Shown here one piece after another: positions 44,714 through 54,110 of a DNA stretch of 64,000 bases. The DNA lies in assembly GCA_040401995.1 (NCBI GenBank), contig JBBANM010000005.1, positions 1 to 64,000 on the forward strand, read 5' to 3'. The notes beneath the pieces were generated by a model. The model ran no database searches. It worked only from the letters and a program-made list of their open reading frames with translations, and was not told the DNA's origin. The position numbers and the translations under genes were made by a program. Numbering within the stretch: position 1 is the first letter of the stretch; each line of letters begins with the position of its first letter. This DNA is from Haliscomenobacter sp040401995 (GTDB taxonomy: Bacteria; Bacteroidota; Bacteroidia; Chitinophagales; Saprospiraceae).

Positions 44714-44810
44714 TCTTGTCGTTTTCGTTTTATTCTGAATCTTAAGTGGTGGAACTAGATAAGTTGTCCCGCCACTTACACAAAAATATGTTTGCGATTG
44801 GGTGGCTTCT

Positions 44811-45704
44811 CTAGTTACCGCCAAGAGCCGCCGCGCCGGATACAATTTCCAAAATTTCTTTGGTAATGGTTTCCTGACGCGCCTTGTTGTAGTTGATTCG
44901 CAAATCGCGTAAGATCTCATTGGCATTGTCAGATGCCTTATCCATTGAAGTCATCCGCGCGCCGTGCTCCGAGGCGTGGGTGTCCAGCAAAAATTTCTGG
45001 AACTGGGTTTTCAAGATGCTGGGCACCAAATAGGCCAACAAACCTTGTTTATCCGGTTCGAAGATATAATCTGCCTTCATTTTTGTATCGCTGCTTTTTT
45101 CCAATTTTGCAACTGGTAAAAACTGCTCTGCTTCCGCATATTGAACGCCGGCATTTTTGAAGCGGCTGTACGCTACCTCAACGGCATCGTATTCGCGACG
45201 TTCAAAACCTTCCATTAAGCGGGAAGAAACTTTTGCTACGTTATCGAAGCTCAAATCCTCGAAAAGCGCTACGTATTCGTTGTTGACAAAACAATCGGGA
45301 TAGCGCTTACGGAAAAATTCAAAGCCTTTTTTGCCGATGCAAAGGATTTCCAAACCGCCTTTGGCGCGTGCTTGGGCATATTTTTGGTCAATTACTGCTA
45401 CAGCTGCTTTGCACACATTCGAGTTGAACGCGCCGCACAAACCACGGTTGGAAGTAACCACCACTACACAAGCACGTTCGATCGGGCGCTCAATGCCATA
45501 GATTGTTGACGCGTCGCCATCCAAGTTGGACAGGATGTTGCGCAACATGGCATTCAGCTTATCGGCATAGGGACGCATCTGCTGGATGGCCATCTGTGCT
45601 CTACGCAACTTAGAAGCCGACACCATTTTCATGGCTTTGGTGATCTGTTGCGTATTGATAACCGACTTGATCCGCTCGCGTACTTCTTTTAAGTTAGCAC
45701 CCAT
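44811..45704 (-). CDS. atpG: ATP synthase F1 gamma subunit
   Basis: Central rotor shaft of F1. The 297-residue protein has the N-terminal helix (RIKSVINTQQITKAMKMVSA, about 11-30) and the C-terminal helix (about 235-290) with NDNANEILRDL-type residues as in other gamma subunits, and the conserved GLCGAFN near residue 91. Last gene of the operon, 6 bases after atpA. Confidence 0.96.
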   Translation of the reverse strand: MGANLKEVRERIKSVINTQQITKAMKMVSASKLRRAQMAIQQMRPYADKLNAMLRNILSNLDGDASTIYGIERPIERACVVVVTSNRGLCGAFNSNVCKAAVAVIDQKYAQARAKGGLEILCIGKKGFEFFRKRYPDCFVNNEYVALFEDLSFDNVAKVSSRLMEGFERREYDAVEVAYSRFKNAGVQYAEAEQFLPVAKLEKSSDTKMKADYIFEPDKQGLLAYLVPSILKTQFQKFLLDTHASEHGARMTSMDKASDNANEILRDLRINYNKARQETITKEILEIVSGAAALGGN

Positions 45705-45710
45705 TGTTTG

Positions 45711-47312
45711 TTATTTATAAGCAGCTGTCAATTCGCTGGCCAAGGCGCGAACATTCGCCAAGTCATCGTTTTCCAACTTGCCCGCTTTGAAGTTGGTTAG
45801 GATTTCTGGATATCTTTGTTCCAAGGATACCAAAAATACTTCTTCAAATTCTTTCATTTTATTCACCGGTACATTCTTAGCGAGGTTGTTGGTACCCACA
45901 TAGATCATGGCAACTTGTTTCTCAACACTTACTGGAGAGTACTGTGGTTGCTTCAAGATTTCTACGTTGCGCTTACCTTTTTCCAATACCGATTGGGTAG
46001 TGGCATCCAAATCAGAACCAAATTTAGAAAAGGCTTCCAATTCGCGGTATTGCGCTTGATCCAACTTCAAAGTACCTGATACTTTTTTCATCGACTTGAT
46101 CTGAGCGTTGCCCCCTACCCGCGATACCGAGATACCTACGTTGATGGCAGGACGCACACCGGCGTTGAACAAGTTCAATTCCAAGAAGATCTGACCATCG
46201 GTGATGGAGATCACGTTGGTGGGAATATAAGCAGATACGTCACCAGCTTGCGTTTCGATGATGGGCAGTGCCGTCAAAGAACCGCCACCTTTTACGATCG
46301 GTGAGCCAGTGCTATCAGTAGCATTTTTTAGAGAATCAGGCAAGTCATTCATGCTGCGGGCAATATCGTCGTTGTCGATGATTTTTGCCGCACGCTCGAG
46401 CAAGCGAGAGTGGAGGTAGAATACATCACCAGGATAGGCTTCACGACCTGGAGGGCGACGCAACAACAAAGACACCTCACGGTAAGCAACTGCTTGCTTA
46501 GAAAGGTCATCGTAAATGATCAATGCTGGACGACCAGTATCGCGGAAAAATTCACCAATTGCGGCGCCAGCAAAAGGCGCGAAGAACTGCAATGGTGCAG
46601 GATCGGCAGCAGATGCAGAAACAATAACCGTATATTCCAAAGCACCGTACTCTTCAAGGGTTTTGGCCACCTGAGCTACAGTTGATGCTTTTTGACCAGA
46701 TGCAACGTAGATACAGTAAACCGTTTCGCCACGTTCGTGGTATTCGCGCTGATTGATGATGGTATCGATCGCGATGGCGGTTTTACCCGTTTGGCGGTCG
46801 CCGATGATCAATTCACGCTGACCGCGACCAATTGGAATCATGGCATCAATGGCCTTGATACCCGTTTGTAGCGGTTCGGTTACCGGCTGGCGGTAGATTA
46901 CCCCTGGTGCTTTGCGCTCCAATGGCATTTCATACTTAGTACCTGCAATAGGGCCACGACCGTCGATGGGCTGACCCAGCGTGTTCACTACCCGGCCAGT
47001 AAATCCGTCGCCTACCTGAATAGAAGCGATTCGACCAGTGCGGCGTACCCGAGAACCCTCTTTGATACTATCGCTGGAACCCATCAATACAACACCCACG
47101 TTGTCTTCTTCTAAGTTCAAAACGATGGCTTCAACACCGGTTTCGAATACCACCAATTCACCTGCTTGAGCGCTGTTCAAGCCGTAAACACGAGCAATAC
47201 CGTCGCCCACTTGCAATACGGTGCCGTACTCTTCCAACTCTGCGGTGTTGCCGAAGCCGGAAATCTGCTGTTTAAGTATCTGCGATATTTCTTCTGGTCT
47301 TACATCAACCAT
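45711..47312 (-). CDS. atpA: ATP synthase F1 alpha subunit
   Basis: Non-catalytic nucleotide-binding subunit of F1. The 533-residue protein has the Walker A motif GDRQTGKT at 171-178, the beta-barrel N-domain (about 25-95), and the family signature PAINVGISVSRVGG (about 388-401). atpD and atpC are not in this operon. Confidence 0.98.
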   Translation of the reverse strand: MVDVRPEEISQILKQQISGFGNTAELEEYGTVLQVGDGIARVYGLNSAQAGELVVFETGVEAIVLNLEEDNVGVVLMGSSDSIKEGSRVRRTGRIASIQVGDGFTGRVVNTLGQPIDGRGPIAGTKYEMPLERKAPGVIYRQPVTEPLQTGIKAIDAMIPIGRGQRELIIGDRQTGKTAIAIDTIINQREYHERGETVYCIYVASGQKASTVAQVAKTLEEYGALEYTVIVSASAADPAPLQFFAPFAGAAIGEFFRDTGRPALIIYDDLSKQAVAYREVSLLLRRPPGREAYPGDVFYLHSRLLERAAKIIDNDDIARSMNDLPDSLKNATDSTGSPIVKGGGSLTALPIIETQAGDVSAYIPTNVISITDGQIFLELNLFNAGVRPAINVGISVSRVGGNAQIKSMKKVSGTLKLDQAQYRELEAFSKFGSDLDATTQSVLEKGKRNVEILKQPQYSPVSVEKQVAMIYVGTNNLAKNVPVNKMKEFEEVFLVSLEQRYPEILTNFKAGKLENDDLANVRALASELTAAYK

Positions 47313-47381
47313 GACTTTGGAATTTTCTACCTGCCAGTAGGGACAGATTGGTTATGTTGAAAAAAGTTATTTTAGAAAAAA

Positions 47382-47951
47382 TCAACGGCCAACTTGCGTT
47401 TCGTACAAGTTGGTCTGGAACTGTTTTTTCATCAGTTCCAATTGGTGTTTAATGCTGGCATCGTAAACGTTGCCTTCGTATTCGATCACAAAACCGCCGA
47501 TCAGGTTCGGATCAATTTTGGTAATGACTTCTACATTGGAAAATCCAATTGAACTTTGCTCCAGTTTTTCTTGGATACCCTTTAGCAATTCAGGAGTAAG
47601 GGGTGCAGCTGAAATGACGCGTACCTGCGAAATTTGATTGTGGAAACGGTACTGCAACACAAATTCCTCAGCAACTTCCTGAAGGTAATGCTCGCGCTGT
47701 TTTGAAGCCAATAAATTGATAAATTGGCTAGTGAGCGACTGGAAAGATTTGGCCAAAAGTAGGTCAAATACTTTCTTCTTTTTGTCGTAACGGATCACCG
47801 GGCTGCGCAAAAAACTAGCAAAATCACTGCTCTCTTTGCAGAGTTTCAGCAAGGATAGCATGTCTTCGTTGACTTGCGGCAGCACGTTCTGATCGATGGC
47901 CAGTTCCATAAGGGATTTGGCGTATCTGGAAGCAATGCGATTGATTGACAT
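47382..47951 (-). CDS. atpH: ATP synthase F1 delta subunit
   Basis: Peripheral stalk subunit that joins F1 to the b subunits. The 189-residue protein has the OSCP/delta fold, with SRYAKSLMELA at residues 8-18 and the C-terminal IDPNLIGGFVIEYEG. Between atpF and atpA. Normal length. Confidence 0.93.
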   Translation of the reverse strand: MSINRIASRYAKSLMELAIDQNVLPQVNEDMLSLLKLCKESSDFASFLRSPVIRYDKKKKVFDLLLAKSFQSLTSQFINLLASKQREHYLQEVAEEFVLQYRFHNQISQVRVISAAPLTPELLKGIQEKLEQSSIGFSNVEVITKIDPNLIGGFVIEYEGNVYDASIKHQLELMKKQFQTNLYETQVGR

Positions 47952-48007
47952 GACCGATTTTTTCCGTTTGCCAAGCTTATTTTGAAGCCAGCCAAACGAC
48001 GGTTATT

Positions 48008-48529
48008 TTAGTTAAACTTGATTTCATTTACCAACTTGCGCGACAAGTCTACTTGTTCGGTGTTGCCTTTCAGGTCGTTGCGCACGAGTTTTTCAGCAAT
48101 ATCAAGCGCCATTTCCCCCAAGTCATTTTTGATGCTGGTCAACACTTCCAAGCGCATGTGATCCACATCTACTTTGGCTGCGTTGACAATTTTTTGGGCT
48201 TCTTCCTTAGCCGTTTCACGGGCTTCGCGGATGATGCTTTCCTTGGCGTCTTTGGCCTCTTTCAAGATTAGGGCACGCTCTTCGCTGGCTTGTTTCAGCA
48301 ATTGCTCGTTTTGAGATTGCATTTTGCCGATCTCTTCACGAGCATGTTTGGCTTCATCAAGCGCAGTTTGGATGTCTTGATCACGTTTCTTTAACGCAGT
48401 TTGAATTGGACGGAAGGCAGTACGACCCAAGATGACCCATACCAACAAAAAGATGACGGAGGTCCATACAATCAAACCTGGATCAGGTTTGATAACGGAA
48501 AAGTCTGCCAAAAAAACCATTAACGCCAT
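48008..48529 (-). CDS. atpF: ATP synthase Fo b subunit
   Basis: Peripheral stalk of Fo: one N-terminal transmembrane helix (about 18-38; VWTSVIFLLVWVIL) and a long coiled coil (about 45-150). The 173-residue form starts at the ATG at 48529, which fits a normal b subunit; the frame extends to 48583 but that would add 18 residues that do not look like a b subunit. The next ATG is at 48520. It lies 127 bases after atpE. Confidence 0.92.
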   Translation of the reverse strand: MALMVFLADFSVIKPDPGLIVWTSVIFLLVWVILGRTAFRPIQTALKKRDQDIQTALDEAKHAREEIGKMQSQNEQLLKQASEERALILKEAKDAKESIIREARETAKEEAQKIVNAAKVDVDHMRLEVLTSIKNDLGEMALDIAEKLVRNDLKGNTEQVDLSRKLVNEIKFN

Positions 48530-48656
48530 GGTATACTTGATTTTAAAGTTAAATGCACAAATAAAATACGGGAGTGCCGCCAAATTAGTAAGAAAAGATT
48601 GAACTGTTCGCCAACCGCTTACAGCTCAATCTTTCTGGGTTTGAGATAGGTTAAAA

Positions 48657-48851
48657 TTAACCTGCCAACAAACCTACTACGATTGCGAACAAAGCAGCAC
48701 CTTCTACCAAAGCGGCAGTAAGGATCATACTTGCACGAATATCGTTTACAGCCTCTGGCTGACGTGCGATGGCATCCATTGCGCGGCTACCGATCAAACC
48801 TACTCCAAGGCCTGCACCTAGTGCAGCAAGTCCAGCTCCAATTGCTCCCAT
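48657..48851 (-). CDS. atpE: ATP synthase Fo c subunit
   Basis: A 64-residue two-helix hairpin that forms the rotor ring. The Gly-rich helix 1 (AGLAALGAGLGVGLIG) and the polar loop ARQPEA are clear. The ion-binding carboxylate is Glu in ALVEGAAL in helix 2. Nothing around it recalls the usual sodium-binding ligand set, so proton coupling is likely. The length is at the short end of the family (about 65-80). Confidence 0.95.
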   Translation of the reverse strand: MGAIGAGLAALGAGLGVGLIGSRAMDAIARQPEAVNDIRASMILTAALVEGAALFAIVVGLLAG

Positions 48852-48914
48852 TGTAAAAGAATTTATGGTGTGATAAAAATTTCAAATTCTATTCGCTCCC
48901 AAAACCTCAAAGGC

Positions 48915-50165
48915 TTAATGGGCGTGTGCTTCGTCGTGATGATCGTGGCCTTCTTCTACTGCCGCGCCGATGTACGAAGCGGTAAGCATAGCAAAAATGA
49001 ATGCTTGCAAAAAGGCAACCAACAATTCAATCAAGTTCATAAAAGCAGTAAACAAACCGCCAATCACCAAACCAGCGCCAGCGCCAGCGAAGTTAGCGCC
49101 GTTTTGTCCAAATAAGAAGATCAAACCGATCAAACTTAAAATGATGATGTGCCCAGCAGAAATGTTGGCAAACAAACGAATCATCAAGGAGAAAGGCTTA
49201 ATGATCAAGCCCAGAATTTCAACTGGGGTAAGAATGATTTTTACCCAACCTGGAATCCCTGGCATCCAAAGAATGTGCTGCCAGTAGTGTCCGTTGCCAT
49301 TGATGTTGACAATGATGAAAGTAAAAACGGCCAAAACCAAGGTCACACCCAAGTTACCAGTCACGTTAGAACCTCCTGGGAAAAACGGGATCAAACCGAA
49401 AAGGTTGCAGAACAAAATGAAGAAGAAAAGGGTCATGATGAAAGGTAAAAAACGCTCGTAATGTTTTTCGCCGATGTTGGGACGAGCTACTTCATCGCGG
49501 ATGAACACGAAAAATGGTTCGAAAAACGATTGCAACCCAGATGGTGCTTTGCCTTCATTCTTTTTATACGCACTGGAAACGGTAGTAAACACCACAATCA
49601 ACAACAATGCTGCCAACAGCATGGTGAATACATTCTTAGTGATCGAGAAATCATAAAAAGAAGTGATACCACCGCCAAGCATACCGCCATCTAGCGTGCT
49701 CGGTTTATCCAAACGAAGTTCTTGTCCTTCGTGAACGGCATAAAATACGTCTACCTCTTTCTCTTTGCCTTTTACCAATACTTTTTCCACTTTGCGGTTG
49801 ATACCCTCGATGTGTACTTCGCCACTAGGAAACGCGGGGTCAGCCACTCGGTTTACGCGGCCCTCATTCAAAACATATCCATCAATGGCTTTGTGTCCAT
49901 GCTCAAAAGCGCTGGATAAAAAATAAGACCAGCCCTGACTTGGTGCATACAGGATACAGGGCAGCGGAATATGCACGCCCGACCATACATGAAATTCATT
50001 GGCGTCGGCAATGTGTTCCATTACAGTACCCACTGGATCGTAAGCCTCAGCAGCTTCTCCCGCAGCGTGGTGTTCAGATTCTTGAGCTTGTAGCGGTGTT
50101 AAACCCCACAAAATCAAAGAAAAAAGGAACGCGATCTTGCCGAAATGTTGTGTCTTCACTTTCAC
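48915..50165 (-). CDS. atpB: ATP synthase Fo a subunit with long N-terminal domain
   Basis: Forms the ion half-channels. The C-terminal 240 residues are a normal a subunit, with SLMIRLFANISAGHI containing the essential Arg and LLVAFLQAFIFAMLTASYI. Before them is a signal peptide (about 1-28, ending LQAQ), then about 150 residues of extra periplasmic domain (GEVHIEGINRKVEKV and DKPSTLDGG). Bacteroidota a subunits are often extended. Total 416 residues from the GTG at 50165 (another GTG at 50159). The frame continues to 50246, but the promoter at 50205-50236 lies in that stretch, so it cannot be translated. Ends HDHHDEAHAH, a His-rich tail. Confidence 0.92.
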   Translation of the reverse strand: MKVKTQHFGKIAFLFSLILWGLTPLQAQESEHHAAGEAAEAYDPVGTVMEHIADANEFHVWSGVHIPLPCILYAPSQGWSYFLSSAFEHGHKAIDGYVLNEGRVNRVADPAFPSGEVHIEGINRKVEKVLVKGKEKEVDVFYAVHEGQELRLDKPSTLDGGMLGGGITSFYDFSITKNVFTMLLAALLLIVVFTTVSSAYKKNEGKAPSGLQSFFEPFFVFIRDEVARPNIGEKHYERFLPFIMTLFFFILFCNLFGLIPFFPGGSNVTGNLGVTLVLAVFTFIIVNINGNGHYWQHILWMPGIPGWVKIILTPVEILGLIIKPFSLMIRLFANISAGHIIILSLIGLIFLFGQNGANFAGAGAGLVIGGLFTAFMNLIELLVAFLQAFIFAMLTASYIGAAVEEGHDHHDEAHAH

Positions 50166-50204
50166 TTTTGTCCTCTTTAGAAGTAAGTATTTGCCAAATC
50201 GGCA

Positions 50205-50236
50205 CAAAGGTATACACTTTACCCTTTTTAGCGAAA
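50205..50236 (-). promoter_or_regulatory. promoter of the atp operon
   Basis: On the minus strand, TTTC (50233-50236), 20 bases, then TACCTTTG (50205-50212), a match to TAnnTTTG. Expected transcription start near 50198. This rules out the 50246 start for atpB. The rest of the 362-base gap up to nadB (50528) has no gene that I can see. Confidence 0.6.
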
Positions 50237-50527
50237 GGAAAATCACTTTTTTTCTTAGTAAAGATGCAGGGGCGAATTCCTGAAAAACAGACTGTTAGAA
50301 TCGATTTGCCAAAACTCATTCCGTAGAATCTTGAATATTTTGAAAACTACCAAACAGCTTATGGTTGTAAATCCATCATACCAAATTATATTTCCGTAAA
50401 CTTTTTAGTACTGGCGGCCATTTTATTTGTTTTGCACGTAGATCTTGACGAAATGAGCGTTTAAACTGTTTATAATAAATGAGCAAACGCACTGAAACCT
50501 TATCGTAGTTTTTGAAAAAACCAAACC

Positions 50528-52129
50528 ATGATCGAAACCGATGTCCTGATTATTGGCTCCGGGATAGGCGGACTAACCACCGCCATCAAAATTGCCCAAG
50601 CCCGTCCTGAATTAAGAATTGACGTACTTACCAAAACCATTGAGGGCGAAAGCAATACCCGCTATGCCCAGGGCGGCGTGGCCGCAGTATGGGAAACCGA
50701 CACCGACTCTTTTCAAAAACACCACGAAGACACCCTAGATGCTGGCGACGGTCTTTGCAACGAAGCTATTGTAGACATTGTGGTCACCGAAGGGCCCGAT
50801 CGCGTGCGCGAACTCATCGACTGGGGCGCTCGCTTTGATAAAAAAACCAACAACGATTATGATTTGGGGCGCGAAGGCGGTCATTCAGAAAATCGCATCC
50901 TTCACTACAAAGATCTAACGGGTTGGGAAATGCAACGCACCCTCATCGCCAAAGCGGATAGCATTCCAAATATTCTGGTACACGAACATTATTTTGCGGT
51001 GGATCTCATCACCCAACACCATTTGGGGTATACCGTAACTCGGCTCCGCAAAGACATTGATTGCTACGGCGCTTATGTGTTCAACAAAGAAACAGGCGAC
51101 ATTGAAACGTTTTTGGCAAAAACTACGGTAGTTGCCACTGGCGGCGCCGGCCAAGTGTACCGCAGCACCACCAACCCCGTTATTGCCTCAGGCGATGGCA
51201 TTGCCATGGTGTACCGCGCCAAAGGCTGGACGGAGAACATGGAATTTGTTCAGTTTCACCCCACTGCGCTTTACAATCCGGGTGGCGACAATCCGGTTTT
51301 TTTGGTTTCGGAAGCGGTTCGCGGTTTTGGGGGGATCCTCAAATCACGCGAGGGGGAGGAGTTTATGGAGAAATATGATCCGCGTAAATCCTTGGCGCCC
51401 CGCGATATTGTAGCCCGCGCCATTGACAACGAGATGAAAATTCGGGGGGAAGAGTGCATGTTTTTAGACTGTCGCCACTTAGATATGGAGGCCTTTGTAG
51501 CCCATTTTCCAACAATCTATGAAAAATGTCGCACCATCGGAATTGATCCCATGAAAGATATGATCCCGGTTGTACCTGCTTGTCATTATATGTGCGGCGG
51601 CATCAAAGTAGACGAAATGGGGCGCAGCACCGTCAATCGATTGTATGCGGTAGGGGAATGTACTTGTACGGGTTTGCATGGCGCCAACCGACTGGCATCC
51701 AATTCCTTACTCGAAGCAATGGTGTTTGCGCATCGGATTGCCATTGATGTACTGGGGCGAATTGATAATTGGAAGCAGCAAGCTGGCATCCCCAATTGGA
51801 ATGCAACGGGCACCATGGATCCCAAAGAAATGGTGTTGATCACCCAAAGTTTGAAAGAGCTTAAGGAAGTGATGAGCAGCTATGTGGGCATTGTGCGCTC
51901 CAATGTGCGTTTGAAGCGCGCGCTTGATCGATTGGAGCTATTGTACCGAGAAACGGAAGAACTGTACAACACCACTACGATCAGTCCTCAACTATGTGAG
52001 TTGCGCAATTTGATCACCATTGCGTACCTGATCACCCGCTCTGCGCGAATGCGGCGCGAGAGTCGGGGTTTGCATTTCACTACTGATTATCCAGATAAGC
52101 AGCCTTTTGTGCAAACGATTGTGATGTAG
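50528..52129 (+). CDS. nadB: L-aspartate oxidase
   Basis: FAD enzyme that oxidises aspartate to iminoaspartate, the first step of NAD synthesis. The 533-residue protein has the FAD-binding IIGSGIGGLTTAI near residues 8-20, the succinate-dehydrogenase-like NTRYAQGGVAAVW (45-57), PACHYMCGGIKVDEMG and TGLHGANRLASNSLLEA. It stands alone, divergent from atpB; nadC is at 6355-7209. Confidence 0.97.
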   Translation: MIETDVLIIGSGIGGLTTAIKIAQARPELRIDVLTKTIEGESNTRYAQGGVAAVWETDTDSFQKHHEDTLDAGDGLCNEAIVDIVVTEGPDRVRELIDWGARFDKKTNNDYDLGREGGHSENRILHYKDLTGWEMQRTLIAKADSIPNILVHEHYFAVDLITQHHLGYTVTRLRKDIDCYGAYVFNKETGDIETFLAKTTVVATGGAGQVYRSTTNPVIASGDGIAMVYRAKGWTENMEFVQFHPTALYNPGGDNPVFLVSEAVRGFGGILKSREGEEFMEKYDPRKSLAPRDIVARAIDNEMKIRGEECMFLDCRHLDMEAFVAHFPTIYEKCRTIGIDPMKDMIPVVPACHYMCGGIKVDEMGRSTVNRLYAVGECTCTGLHGANRLASNSLLEAMVFAHRIAIDVLGRIDNWKQQAGIPNWNATGTMDPKEMVLITQSLKELKEVMSSYVGIVRSNVRLKRALDRLELLYRETEELYNTTTISPQLCELRNLITIAYLITRSARMRRESRGLHFTTDYPDKQPFVQTIVM

Positions 52130-52206
52130 TTTTTTTTAAAAAAATTGTTTTTATTTTTTTATTTTAAAACTATTTATTATTTTTAGGGTAATAAAACCCT
52201 GAAACT

Positions 52207-53211
52207 ATGCCCATATCGAAAGATACCTTATGGAAAGGCGTCATTGAAAGCTTGACGGAGGATTTTTTGCGTTATTTTTTCCCTGATTATGTCGACTTGA
52301 TTGACTTTGATAAAGGTTTTGAATTTTTGGATACCGAATTAGAAAAACTACTTCCTGTCAATGACAGTAAAAAACGCCATGCCGACAAGCTGATTAAGGT
52401 ATGGCTGAAAAACGGCCAAGAGATTTGGTTTTTAGTGCACGTAGAGGTTCAAGGTTATCAGGATCCCTACTTTGCTTTACGAATGTTTGAATGTGTTTAC
52501 CGAATTCGCGATAAATTTCAGCGATCGGTAACTGGGTTGGCCATCTATACCGATTGGGATCGTATGCACCACTATACTGAGTATGAAGAATCATTTCTGG
52601 GATCGTCGATCAAATACCAATTCAACACCTATGTATTACGCGATCATCCGTCTGCCGAATTGGCTAAAGATTCCAACCCATTCGCAGCAGTGATGGAAGC
52701 AGCTTGGCAACAACTTAAAAAACCTAAAAACGAACAAACGCTTTATCGGCTTAAGCTGGACATGATTCGAAGGTTGTTGAATCGCAATCTTTCAAAAGAA
52801 CATATTAGAGTGATCATCACCTTTATGGACTTCTATGTCGATTTTGAAAACAAAGAAATTCGGAGTAAATTTGAACAGGATTTAATCATCATCACTAAAG
52901 CAACTCAACCCATGGGATTAGAAGAAGCCATCCGTGAAGAACTAAAACAACAAGCTCGAGAAGAGGGCCGTGAGGAGGGCCGTGAGGAGGGCCGTGAAGA
53001 GGGCATTGAAGAGGGCATTGAAAAAGGTATCGAAAAAGGTATCGAGCAAGGTGTTGAAATAGGCTTTCAAATTAAAGAAGCCCAACAGGTGGAATACCTC
53101 CTGAACAAGGTAGCTCCTGAACTCATCTTAGCAGGTTTCAGCATCGAACATATTGCTACACTCCTTAACATTCCACTGGAAAGGGTTCAAGAAACTATCA
53201 AAAAATCATAA
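52207..53211 (+). CDS. Rpn/YhgA-like PD-(D/E)XK nuclease family protein
   Basis: A 334-residue protein of the recombination-promoting nuclease (Rpn, YhgA-like) group, formerly called transposase. The nuclease core is at residues about 25-130, with RHADKLIKV then HVEVQGYQDPYFALRMFE, in which D-(x)n-E-x-Q fits PD-(D/E)XK. From about residue 253 there are eight tandem EGxE-type tetrapeptides (52963-53058), then a short C-terminal helix pair with ILAGFSIEHIATLL. The gene is isolated and next to a T-rich stretch (52130-52200). Rpn proteins are linked to recombination in E. coli, and here the role is inferred only. Confidence 0.7.
   Translation: MPISKDTLWKGVIESLTEDFLRYFFPDYVDLIDFDKGFEFLDTELEKLLPVNDSKKRHADKLIKVWLKNGQEIWFLVHVEVQGYQDPYFALRMFECVYRIRDKFQRSVTGLAIYTDWDRMHHYTEYEESFLGSSIKYQFNTYVLRDHPSAELAKDSNPFAAVMEAAWQQLKKPKNEQTLYRLKLDMIRRLLNRNLSKEHIRVIITFMDFYVDFENKEIRSKFEQDLIIITKATQPMGLEEAIREELKQQAREEGREEGREEGREEGIEEGIEKGIEKGIEQGVEIGFQIKEAQQVEYLLNKVAPELILAGFSIEHIATLLNIPLERVQETIKKS
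52963..53058 (+). repeat. 12-base tandem repeat in the Rpn-like gene
   Basis: Eight 12-base units, the first three nearly identical (GAGGGCCGTGAG) and the last five drifting. Translated units read EGRE three times, EGIE twice, KGIE twice and QGVE. It is in frame, so copy number may vary without a frameshift. Confidence 0.9.
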
Positions 53212-53225
53212 AAATTAGGCGTCTA

Positions 53226-53975
53226 TTATGCCGGTTTTCGATACATTTTATAATTGGCCAACCCCATGCGCTGAAAAAAATGCCCCATTGATACGCGCAA
53301 AACTCCCATTCCGTATTTCATGCTGCGCTTGAAATTGATGGAAGATGCCTCTTCAAAATACTTCGTCGGACAAGTCACCTCCGCAATAGCAAACCCGCCG
53401 TAGATGATCTGTGAAAGCATTTCATTGTCAAAAACAAAATCGTCCGAATTTTCTTCAAAGTTGATGCCTTCCAAAACCTGGCGCCCAAAAGCCCGATATC
53501 CAGTATGGTATTCTGAAAGCTTATAGTTTACCAACACGTTTTGTGCAAAAGTGAGAAAACGATTGGCAACGTATTTGTAAACCGGCATTCCGCCTTCCAG
53601 TGCGCCTTTGCCCAAAATCCGCGAACCCAATACCACCGGATAAAGATCTTCGCCGATGATGTTCACCATAGCAGGGATCAATTTGGGGGTATACTGATAA
53701 TCGGGGTGCAACATGATAATGATATCACCGCCCAACTCCAGCGCTTTGCGGTACAACGTCTTTTGATTGCCGCCGTAGCCCTTGTTTTTTTCGTGCTTGA
53801 TCACGTGCTGAATACCAATGCTACGTGCCAGTTCTGCTGTTTTATCGCGACTGGCATCATCACAGAGTACAACTTCATCTACTAAGTCGAGCGGGATCTC
53901 TTCGTAAGTTTTGCGAAGTGTAAGTTCGGCATTGTAAGCCGGGAGGACAACGATTACTTTCTTGCCTTTATACAT
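53226..53975 (-). CDS. family 2 glycosyltransferase
   Basis: A 249-residue GT-A fold enzyme with VVLPAYNAELTL (9-20), VVLCDDASRDKTAELA containing the nucleotide-sugar binding Asp (36-51), and the metal-binding MLHPDYQYTPKLIP. No transmembrane segments, so it is closest to DPM1-like or dolichyl-phosphate sugar transferases (GTs that begin polyprenol-linked sugars). Substrate unknown. Convergent with the Rpn-like gene. Confidence 0.88.
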   Translation of the reverse strand: MYKGKKVIVVLPAYNAELTLRKTYEEIPLDLVDEVVLCDDASRDKTAELARSIGIQHVIKHEKNKGYGGNQKTLYRKALELGGDIIIMLHPDYQYTPKLIPAMVNIIGEDLYPVVLGSRILGKGALEGGMPVYKYVANRFLTFAQNVLVNYKLSEYHTGYRAFGRQVLEGINFEENSDDFVFDNEMLSQIIYGGFAIAEVTCPTKYFEEASSINFKRSMKYGMGVLRVSMGHFFQRMGLANYKMYRKPA

Positions 53976-54110
53976 TTGAACGGGAATTGTGCGGCAAAAA
54001 TAAAGGTTTATTGCTTATTCCAAGTTTTATGCGCATTTCAATGTATTTTTTATTTGCATCTTGACATGAAACTTTACAGCATTCCTTTGTTTTAAAAGAA
54101 AAAACCTCAA

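Noticed and set aside
52963..53058. CRISPR-like repeat array
   Set aside because: The units are 12 bases, directly adjacent without spacers, and in frame with a gene.
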